Both the position numbers and the translations under genes were made by a program. Shown one piece after another: positions 17,949 to 26,214 of a DNA stretch of 29,669 nucleotides; the stretch's first letter is position 1, and each line of letters starts with the position of its first letter. The notes beneath the pieces are model-generated. The model had not been told where the DNA came from, did no database searches, and was given only the letters and a program-made list of their open reading frames with translations. Location of the stretch: NCBI GenBank assembly GCA_964058845.1, contig CAXKVR010000807.1:1-29669 (forward strand). The letters run 5' to 3'. The DNA is from Carex sylvatica. Lineage: Eukaryota > Streptophyta > Magnoliopsida > Poales > Cyperaceae.

Positions 17949-20900
17949 ATGGTGGACACAACAAAATCCACTATTGTAACCCCATCAGATGAAACCCCAA
18001 AGCACAAAATCTACCTTTCCAACCTTGACATAGTCGCAGCACGCGGCTACACTCCGACATTCTATGTGTACCCTTCAACGGGCATACCAGATTTCTTTCC
18101 CGTTGAGGCATTCAAAGCAGCTCTGGCCAAAGCACTGGTGATTTTCTACCCGTTGGCTGGTCGGCTGAGCCGAGACCCAGAAACCGGCAGACCCGAGATT
18201 GACTGCACAGGAGAGGGAGTAATTTTTTTAACGGCTGATGTGAATGAAACGCTTGATGATTTCAAGGATTTCGCACCGTCAACAGAGATGAGGAAGAAGC
18301 TTGTCCCAGTGGTCGACTCGGCAGACCCCCCTTGCATCATAATGGCGATCCAGGTTTGTTCATAATACTTTATTTTCACTTTTATTCATTTATTTTTTAA
18401 CAAGAGTAGTTAGTAATACAACTCTTTGAATTTCTTTTTATTTTCCCCTTAATTATATCTTGGGGGAATTTCACGTATACCCCTCAAAAACTTCAAAATT
18501 ACATATTTCCTTCCCTAAACTTTGAAATTACGTAATTCCCCATCTAAATTTCAAAAACTCACAAATTTTTCCATTTTATTATCTTTTATACTAAAACTCA
18601 TTTTAAATTTATAAAATATCCATTTTACACTTTATTAAAAGCACAAAACACTCGTTGGTCTCAAATTTGAATCTAAAGAGTTCTTCTACTGTCCAAACTG
18701 TTTTAAGATCTGTGCATGCTAGATTAGCGCGAATCTTAAGTAAAATAAATATCTTAACCGTGGCTCCAAATTTGCTTTAGTATGTATACCTGAAGAAGCA
18801 AAGAACAACAAAAATCATATCCTATATGTTACTATCATTATGAACTTGTTACAAAAATTCTAGTTGCTAGGTTGAATAAAAAATAAACTCTAATCTGAAT
18901 AGATAGGACCAAGAATTGTTGTGCCAATGATCCCCAATTTTTACAGGAAACAAATCTACTACGATCCGAATCCCTGCTACAGTACTCTGAAATCCCTGCT
19001 TTTTCAAATCTAACTGTTAATTTTTTTGAGATGCGTGCACAGAAAAACTAGCTATTTAGAGATGCATGTACAGAAAAAAATGAACGGTGAGATTTGAAAA
19101 AGTAGGAATTTCAGGGTACTGTAGCAGGGATTCGGATCGCAGCAGATTTGCTTCCGTTTTTACAACCCAAACTCCCAAAGTATATTATAGGTAATACAAG
19201 TTTAACATCAAGCATGACCACATGAGTTTGATCATTTTACTCTACCCACAAACTCAGTATTCCTAGATGCAATCTCTTAAACGTCAAGAAGAGGTTGTAA
19301 ATGATGATAAAAAAAATAAAAAAAATATTAAATTAAATCTTAGGATCATTGAAATAGATGTAAATGATGATAAGAAAATAATATAAGATATTTCGGAGAT
19401 ACTAAATAACAAGTAAAATCGATTGATATACTTTTCCTTTGTTAATTAAAAATTCGTTTGGAAAACGTTATTAGCCAAACAAAGAATCAAGCACAGGTCA
19501 CCTTTTCAACAACTTTTCTTGCATTTTTTTTCATTTTCTTTTCAATTGTTTTTTTCATTTTTTTCTACTCTTTTTTTTTTTCTATTTCTTTTAGGAGTCA
19601 ACAACTTATTTTTTTACCAAAATAATTTATTTGTTCATAAGTACAAAACAAGTTTATGCCAAAAAAAAATCTTCTTTCTGATCTGATCCGGTCGATTCCT
19701 ACCGTTTCATCTAATGCTGATTCTCCGAGCAAGTTACCGATTTTCAAGGGTGGAGCACGGCTTAAAACTATGAAGGTCAAATACATATGAGATCAATCAT
19801 ATATATAAATTTTTCTGCAAAGAATGGGGTGTCAATTTTAGAGTACCAGGACATTTTGCTGTAAATTATATAAAAAATCATCCACGAATACACAACTAAA
19901 AAAAATGCTGGTCAATTAACTTCATACCTCCTTACGAGATAGGAGTAGGTCCGATGGGCATTGGATCTACTTTTATGTTCAATGAGTTCTATCACTGTAC
20001 GATTAGCATTAAGATCTATGCGCACGGAAATTGATAAAAACTCATACGGATTTTAATACGGAGCGCACGATTCTTGATGCAATTAGATGGCCAGATCACA
20101 CATCGAACCAAAGTAGGTCCAATGGGCATCGGACCTACTCCGAAGTGCCTTCTTACACCTACCCCTGTCGATTATGATTCCGGTTCTAATTTTCAGAGCC
20201 TTGTTCGCCAAGGCATTCCCTTACTTCATTTTGTTTATAAAACATAATAAACATTAAATCAATATCCTTAATGTATGTAGATTTATTCAACATATGTTCG
20301 GTAACATATAGATGTAACTCACCAAACTGTTTTTACTTCTTTTACAATGCAGATGACTCGCCTCAGGTGCGGTGGCATAATTCTCGGTTTTGCAAACCAC
20401 CATTACCTCATTGATGGCCGGAGCGCCTCCCTTTTCATCAAGGCATTATCTGCTTTTGCCCGGGGCGATGCAGGCACCATCCCTACTCCCTTCTTCGACC
20501 AGTCCCTTCTCCGAGCCCGTTCCCCTCCCTCTGTCTCCTTTGACCACTCCAACTACTCACCAAAACTTTACCAATCCAATGGTCCGTCGAACACCTCCTT
20601 TCAGGTTGTATGTTCCAATCTCAAACTCACCAAAGAACAAATCCACTTGTTGAAAATCCACGCGGGTGGAGAGAGGGTCTCTACATTCCGTGCAGTTGTT
20701 GCGCTCTTGTGGAAATGCACCTGCATTGCACGTGGACTGTCCTCTGATGTAGAGACCCAACTCATCCTGCCTGTTGACCTACGTGGCCGCTTCAACCCAC
20801 CACTCCCCGCAACATACTTTGGTAACCCAACTCTCCGCACCAAGGCCGTAGCTAAGGTGGAGGACCTTTTGTCTAACACGCTTGAATTTGGCACAAATTT

Positions 20901-21264
20901 AATACAAAAGGCAGTCGACAGCATCACTGATGAATTTGGACGGTCACTTATCGACCATCTGGAGTCGACAGATTTAGAGGCTCTGGGCAAGAGAAGTGCA
21001 ATGAGTAACACAAGCTTGATGGCAGTAAGTTGGCTCAGTTTTCCCATGTATGATGCTGATTTCGGTTGGGGCAAACCAATACTAATGACACGTGCCGAAA
21101 TATACGGAAGTGGGTACGTCTATCTATCTAGGGTTCCGGCAATGGACGGCGGGATATCGATTTTAGTTGGACTGGAGCCCAATATCATGCAATGCGTCAA
21201 GAAAATATTTTACGACGAGATTGAGGCTCCAAGGCCTACTTGGTATAATATTCAAGTGAAATAA
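17949..21264 (+). CDS. BAHD acyltransferase, HCT-like (two exons)
   Basis: Exon 1 is 17949-18353 and exon 2 is 20353-21264. The introns' borders are CAG|GTTTGT and ACAATGCAG|A, and the product is 438 residues, a normal BAHD length. The start ATG follows an A-rich leader (AAAAAAATGG). Exon 1 has the clade signature PLAGRLSRD at about residues 69-77. Exon 2 opens RCGGIILGFANHHYLIDG, giving the catalytic HxxxD as His152-Asp156. The structural DFGWGKP lies at 371-377. These soluble cytosolic enzymes move an acyl group from a CoA thioester to an alcohol or amine. The N-terminal STIVTPSDETPKHKIYLSNL pattern and FYPLAGRL region resemble the hydroxycinnamoyl-CoA shikimate/quinate/amine transferase group, but donor and acceptor cannot be told from sequence. 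The intron after the Gln codon is at the position commonly conserved in BAHD genes. No stop or frameshift is seen, so it is probably functional. Confidence 0.9.
18946..19155. mobile_element. MITE in BAHD intron (long inverted repeats)
   Basis: A 210-bp element with about 70-bp inverted arms: GGAAACAAATCTACTACGAT at the left against GGAAGCAAATCTGCTGCGAT read inward from the right. The arms continue through CCGAATCCCTGCTACAGTAC. The flanks ATTTTTACA (18937-18945) and GTTTTTACA (19156-19164) form a 9-bp target duplication with one mismatch, pointing to a Mutator-like MITE. Confidence 0.75.
19942..20141. mobile_element. Second inverted-repeat MITE in BAHD intron
   Basis: GGAGTAGGTCCGATGGGCAT at 19942 is mirrored by the inverse arm ending CATCGGACCTACTCC at 20141. 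About 33 bp of arm pair with two or three mismatches. No convincing target duplication was found, so the superfamily is open. Confidence 0.6.
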
Positions 21265-21426
21265 TTAGGGCTGGAAGTCTACTGTATTGGGCTTCTTTCG
21301 GCTTTGTACCTATATACTAGTGGAAATAAGATACCAATTAAACTGAAAATGCTAAACTCAGCAGCTATCAGGAATCAAAGGAAATTGCAACAAGTGATGT
21401 AAATTTTAAACAGAATTACTTGATGT

Positions 21427-21432
21427 AATAAA
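21427..21432 (+). terminator. Candidate poly(A) signal of the BAHD gene
   Basis: AATAAA, about 160 bp after the stop codon, in an AT-rich 3' region with a TTGATGTAAT context. It is the first canonical hexamer downstream. Confidence 0.5.
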
Positions 21433-21720
21433 AGCTAAAATTATCGGTAATGTTGAATCTGCTGATCGAAATTAACACTTTCACGAGCAATGAGTTAATG
21501 CATAGTGAAATTAACAAATAAAGAGGGTTCCATAATGAGAAAGAAAGTATCATCAGTTCCTTGATAACATGTACATGTACTTTATTTTGGGACAAAGCTT
21601 CAGAGTTTTGAAATAATAAATTCACAAAATAACTTCGGTGCTTTGAAATTTTAAATGTAAGAACTGATACTTTAGAAACAGAAAACAAGAAACAAAAATG
21701 CCGAGTGGTGCTTTTATAAA
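21433..21720. other. 3' flank of the BAHD gene
   Basis: No coding signal, repeat or RNA recognised. The 90-codon minus-strand open frame here is low-complexity and lacks any domain. Confidence 0.5.
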
Positions 21721-21952
21721 GGGTGTGTTTGGATGAAGATTTGGATTAGTGAGAATAGTGAGCTAACTCAAATTTGAGATAGTGAGGTTATTCAACTTTT
21801 AGTTGAATTAGTAAAATAGCATGCTAATCCGCAAAAGACAAACAAAGAATAATTTTTTTTTACTAACTCAAACACATCCAAACATAAAATAGTAGTTCAA
21901 AATAGTAGCTAATTCGGATTAGCACTATTCTTTACCTCATCCAAACACACCC
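21721..21952. mobile_element. MITE with GGGTGTGTTTGGATGA termini
   Basis: A 232-bp element whose first 16 bases, GGGTGTGTTTGGATGA, are exactly inverted at its end (TCATCCAAACACACCC). Inner parts also mirror loosely (GAATAGTG, CTAATCC). The flanks (TATAAA / AAAATG) give at most an AAA duplication. The superfamily is uncertain (PIF/Harbinger-like or hAT-like). Confidence 0.75.
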
Positions 21953-22475
21953 AAAATGTATTTGGGGCCAAAACCAAATGACAAAATTGACCTTGGATAA
22001 GAGAAGAAATCTGCTATTCATTAAAACCTAGAGCATTGATGTATACAAAAGAAGATGAGAAACAATCAAGAATTCACATATAAGTTATAAACTTACCAAT
22101 CATATTGGAAAACAACAAAACCATTCTTTTATATACCAACAAAAATTAAAAATAGCTCAGAGAAATAATAGAATCCAAAATATAATAAAAAATATGACCA
22201 ATACACCAACCAAAAGATATATCAAACGACCAAGCGGGTAGTTTTTGTAAAACAAAGGTACGGGTATTTCGCAGTTCATCAATTACGAACCGTGTACGGT
22301 TTTGCTGCTTCATACATAGTTCATTATGAATAAATTGTCTATGCTTTAGCTAGTTTCCAAACATTGTTTTTAGTAGAAGTTGTGTACGATTCATTCATGG
22401 CCCCAAATACATATACATTTGGCTAGGGTTTCAGGCGCAAAACAATACCAATTTCCTTGTATTCAGAGTAGTTTA
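21953..22475. other. AT-rich intergenic before copia-2
   Basis: No gene seen. A palindromic AACCGTGTACGGTT lies near 22289, related to the motif array at 12700-12900. Confidence 0.5.
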
Positions 22476-22781
22476 TGTTGGATGTAAGCTTGTTGTATCA
22501 TGCGATACAGCACACTAGAGATCTTTTAGATTATTTTAAGATAGTAGTTTTATTTTGACAGATTTACTGTTTGTTTGTTACCTTATCTGAGGTGTGGGAA
22601 AATAAGAAACCACATGGCAGTTTTAGTATTTTTATTTTAGGAGATTTTGTTTCCTTTATTTTTCATGTATTCAATTATAAAAGTAATGAGAAAATCAGAA
22701 AATGGTGCGGCCTCACTTTGCACCACAAAATCTCTCTTCTCTGAATATTGTTCTGTGTTAAACTAATCTATAAATCTGACA
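22476..22781 (+). repeat. Copia-2 5' LTR
   Basis: 306 bp from TGTTGGATGT to AATCTGACA, with a TATA box TATAAAAG at 22676-22683. It ends two bases before the primer binding site. The 3' partner is outside the window, so the left border is inferred from the TGTTGG start. Confidence 0.7.
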
Positions 22782-22783
22782 TT

Positions 22784-22795
22784 TGGTATCAGAGT
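22784..22795 (+). other. Copia-2 primer binding site
   Basis: TGGTATCAGAGT, matching the 3' end of initiator tRNA-Met in 11 of 12 bases. Confidence 0.85.
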
Positions 22796-22800
22796 CAAAT

Positions 22801-23903
22801 ATGAGTAACGATGCTGATGGGATAGGAGGAACAACACAGGAGAGAATAGTAGTTAGAGGGGGAGGAGTACCAATTCAGTATCCGATGCTGAATGACACGA
22901 ATTACAGTTTGTGGGCAATAAAAATGAAGATAATACTTCGAGCGCTTGGAGTATGGGATGGAGTAGAAGGTGAAGGTGTAGCTGACAAGGAAAAAGATCA
23001 CGGGGCTTTTGCTGCAATATCGCAAGCAGTTCCTGATTCGACCACTATGGCTATAGCAGAAAAGCAAACTGCTAAAGAAGCTTGGCAGACAATCAAGCAG
23101 ATGGCGGTTGGTGAAGATCGCGTCAAGAAGGCAAGGGCGCAAGTGCTGAAGAGACAATTTGATCGTCTGGTCATGTCAGACACAGCAAATCTGGTAGGGT
23201 TTTCACAACTGCTGATTAGTCTGGTTGGAGAAATGCGCTCCTTAGGAATGGAGTTGAAAGAAAGTACCATTGTTGAGAAGCTTTTTAGTGCAGTACCAGA
23301 CAAGTTTTTACCCATAATCAGCACGATTGAGCAGTGGGGTGACACATCCAACATGACAGTAGCCGAAGCAGTTGGGCGACTGAGAGTGTTCGAAGAAGGT
23401 CTGAAGGGCCGACATCAACACCAAGAAGAAGAGGATGAGAAGTTACTCCTCACTCGTGCACAGTGGAAGGCTCTGACATTGAAAGATAAGAAATTTGGAG
23501 AAGTTGTTGACAGTAACTCAGGCAGCAATCAAGAGAAGAAGCTGAGAAAGAAATTTGACAAATCTAAAATTAAATGCTTTAACTGCTCGGTCTATGGGCA
23601 TTTTGCATCTGAGTGCAGAAAGCCGAGAAAGGAAAGGGCATTGATAGCAGAGAAGGAGGATGAAGAAGAACCAGTACTACTAATGCATCAGGTTGTTACT
23701 GGTGAAGAAGAAGAGTGCATCGAAACCAGTGCTGTGCAGATTGGGGAATTGCACTTAGGAACGCAACAGAACCATGTAGACAAATGTTGGTTTTTGGATT
23801 TTGGCGCCAGCAATCACATGACAGGTAGCTTAGAGCACTTTACTACCCTTGACACATGTGCTCATGGTGCAATAAAATTAGGGGATGGGCGTCGAGTACA
23901 TAT
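22801..23903 (+). CDS. Copia-2 Gag and N-terminal protease (5' part of split polyprotein)
   Basis: The ATG at 22801 lies only 5 bp after the primer site, and the frame is open to the copia-3 insertion. Gag shows the copia opening YPMLNDTNYSLWAIKMKIIL near residue 27-46, the helical UBN2 region (LKRQFDRLVM, MRSLG, ISTIEQWGD), and one CCHC knuckle, CFNCSVYGHFASEC, at residues 259-272. The protease follows as WFLDFGASNHMTG, with the active Asp at residue 333. Copia proteases nearly always read D-S/T-G-A; here the second residue is Phe (codon TTT at 23800), which should abolish activity. After 23903 the reading runs a few codons into the copia-3 LTR and stops. Confidence 0.88.
23899..23903 (+). 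other. Target-site duplication of copia-3 (left copy)
   Basis: CATAT, repeated exactly at 28226-28230 directly after the other LTR. Confidence 0.95.
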
Positions 23904-24250
23904 TGTTGGAAATTTCTGAAGGATACAACAATAGAGAGAAGAAATTTGCTGCTGAAATTTAACTTCTATTGCTTCCTTAATTCGGATACAAAGTACATCT
24001 CAATTTATAGCTAAACATTAATCTAAATCTAGAACATCTAAATTTAGCACCCCACTACCTATCCTCCTATTACAAGCTGTCCCCAAAATAGAATTATTCC
24101 CCACGTATCCTGCTATTACAAACAAAACCTACATGACTAATTATAGAACCCACTAACTCAACTACATGCCTAAAAATACATCACAACACGTTGCATCCAG
24201 ATCTCTAAATCTGAAATATTCGGATTATAATTTTGTATCAATATTCAACA
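23904..24250 (-). repeat. Copia-3 3' LTR
   Basis: 347 bp. On the minus strand it runs from TGTTGAATATTG to ATTTCCAACA. No difference from the other LTR was found on reading the two side by side. A minus-strand CTATAAATT box lies near 24003-24011. Confidence 0.95.
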
Positions 24251-24741
24251 CTCCCCCTTGATACAAAATTGCCAACTCCATGTGCCGATCGAAATTGTTC
24301 AAATTTGCTTTGTGCCAATGCCTTCGTAAGCATGTCTGCTACCTGCTTGTCTGAATTGACATATCTGATCTCAACGTCACCATTTGTCACAAGGTCACGA
24401 ATGAGATGAACACTTATGTCAATATGCTTGGTCCTTTCATGAACTTCTGGATTTTGCGCCATTGCTATTGTTGATTGGTTGTCACATAATATCACTGTAG
24501 GCTGCTGCTGTTCCTGCTCAAAATCAGCAAGTATACGCCTCAACGAAACTGCTTGACAAGCCGCTGAACTGACTGCTGAATATTTTGCCTCAGAGGTTGA
24601 CAACGCCACAGTTGCTTGCTTTGAACTTTCACCAACCTTGACAATTACCTTCTCTTGCTTGATAACAGTATCTTCTATGATCATCTTTTTCAAAATATCT
24701 CCCTTAATACTTTTCATCTCCAGAAAACCTCTTCCATTTCC
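24238..24741 (-). pseudogene. Copia-3 C-terminal RNase H remnant plus unidentified linker
   Basis: An open frame continuing from direct repeat A. The first about 40 codons (GNGRGFLEMKSIKGDILKKM and following, up to GESSKQ) are not recognised and could be a third captured piece. From VALSTSEAKY onward it is copia RNase H: CDNQSTIAMAQNP, ERTKHIDI, HLIRDLV, VADMLTKAL, QFRSAHGV. The conserved SxEAEY reads SEAKY here. The RNase H N-terminal half with its first catalytic Asp is missing, so no enzyme activity is expected. The frame ends in the LTR. Confidence 0.85.
24251..24261 (-). other. Copia-3 polypurine tract
   Basis: The plus strand reads CTCCCCCTTGA, i.e. TCAAGGGGGAG on the element strand, abutting the 3' LTR. 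Confidence 0.85.
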
Positions 24742-25052
24742 AAAGGAATCAGACACTTGACTTGGCATGTCACCTCCTCTTTCCATGATTACCTCTGCTT
24801 GGGTTAACAGGTTTGGAGTCAATCCACTACCATCTAATGATGGAATTCTTACTTCTATCTTCTTGTCAATATTCCTTCCTTTTGTAAACTCTTCTTTTTC
24901 ATCTCCCTCTCCTATCTTTTCTTCTATGGGCTCTTCTTCTTCTTCGACTACATGATCTTCCTCCTCCATGATTGTAGGCTCTTGCTCAGGATTGACTTCT
25001 ACAATATGTAGTCTCATCAAGGAAAGTCTCTTTTCTTCTTTCTCTGTCTCCA
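24742..25052 (-). repeat. 311-bp direct repeat A (PB1-side tail)
   Basis: Runs from AAAGGAATCAGACAC to TCTCTGTCTCCA and appears identical to 26196-26506. On the element strand it encodes the end of the PB1 fragment (LMRLHIVEVNPEQEPTIMEE), an acidic Glu-rich stretch and a further disordered-looking part. It lies between the PDS5 segment and the RNase H remnant. Confidence 0.95.
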
Positions 25053-26214
25053 GTCTGGAGATAAGCTTGAGTCTCCACCGACTTCTGCTGACGAACTTCT
25101 CCCTTTGCTCGATGAAGCGGAGTCACTGTTAGCAAGGGTGGATCAATCGCCGTCAGAAGGAATGATGGCAGCACTGAAGCCGATGATGTCAGCCCTAGCT
25201 GCCAAGGGGATGTTATCGCACCCCGACACTGATGTACGTGTGGCCGTCGCTGCATGTATCAGTGAGGTCACTCGTATCACTGCACCTGATGCCCCCTATG
25301 ATGATGATTTGATGAAGGATTTGTTCAAAAGGATTGTGGAATCATTTGAGAGACTAGATGATCTGAATAGTAGGTCGTTCTTGAAAAGGGTTTCAATTCT
25401 AGAGACAGTGGCTAAGGTGAGATCCTGTGTTGTGATGCTTGATCTGGAGTGCGACGACCTGATACTGGATATGTTTCAACATTTCATCAAGACAATAAGT
25501 CTGAAGCATCAGGAAAATATTTTTACGTCAATGGAGACTATAATGTCCCTTGTCATAGAAGAGAGTGAAGAAATATCAAAGGAGCTCGTGTCATCCCTCC
25601 TTCAAAGTGTTAGAAAGGATAGAATGGAAAAGCTATCAGTATCGTTCAAACTAGGGGAGAAAGTGATTCGCAATTGTGCCGACAAGTTGAAACCGCTACT
25701 GACAGAGATGGTCGGAGACAGATCAAATGAGTACTGTAAATTTGTTGCATCTCTCTGTCAAGACACATCAGATGCCATGGAACAGAGTGATGTTGAGGCC
25801 TCAGCAAAGAATGCGCCTGAGGAAAGCAAAATGTCAGAGCGAACTGTCTCTGATGAAAGGCCTCAGGAGTCTGACAAAGCTGTCGAGCAAGAGCAAGAGC
25901 AAGAGCAAGATCCCGAGGCTGAATGTCCAGAGGAAGTTGGCAGTGCAGCACAAAATGGAGATGTAGTAGAACCCCCTCCAGTAGCTGACGGAAATGGAGA
26001 GTCCATTATAGAAGAACCGCCTTCTCCAAAGCAAAAGGCGGAGCGCCCCTCACGTGTCATCAAGAAATCTACCAAGGCTAAGGAGGCTGAAACAAAGGCA
26101 ACACCACCAGTCAAATCAAATAAGAGAAAGGCGGCAGCCCCCGCAAAGCAGGCTGAGTCGTCAGGCTCACAAGAGGTCTTGTCACACAAGAAGGAAAAGG
26201 AATCAGACACTTGA
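25051..26214 (+). pseudogene. Captured PDS5-like coding segment, intron-free
   Basis: An uninterrupted plus-strand frame of about 385 codons. It matches the N-terminal HEAT-repeat region of plant PDS5 (the PDS5C/D group), a cohesin-associated regulator of sister-chromatid cohesion: LESPPTSADELLPLLDEAES, VAVAACISEVTRITAPDAPY, SRSFLKRVSILETVAKVRSC and VVMLDLECDDLILDMFQHF. It continues into the charged linker with a GAGCAA x4 repeat (25885-25908) and a Lys/Ala/Pro-rich tail. The Tudor region and C-terminus are absent. Plant PDS5 genes have many introns here, so the source was probably a spliced RNA. The first clear junction is at 25052/25053, and the frame stops just inside direct repeat B (TGA 26212-26214). 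It lies antisense to the retrotransposon and has no promoter of its own that I can see, so it is a transduced fragment, not the host gene. Confidence 0.85.

Larger units (their letters stand above)
18354..20352 (+). other. BAHD intron 1 (1999 bp)
   Basis: A GT-AG intron in phase 0, far longer than most plant introns and rich in transposon debris. It holds two inverted-repeat elements (18946-19155 and 19942-20141) and long T runs around 19500-19620. Confidence 0.85.

Noticed and set aside
20601..21074. 157-codon minus-strand open frame
   Set aside because: It lies antisense to exon 2 of the BAHD gene, which has a full set of family motifs; the antisense frame has none.
22795..23354. Minus-strand open frames of about 120 codons
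   Set aside because: Antisense shadows of the copia-2 gag frame.
24767..24955. Identical 62-codon plus-strand open frames at 24767-24955 and 26221-26409
   Set aside because: They are antisense reflections of the 311-bp repeat; their identity reports the duplication, not a gene.
25105..26214. The PDS5 frame as a native host gene
   Set aside because: It lies between the LTRs of copia-3, lacks introns, is truncated, and is bracketed by element-derived direct repeats.
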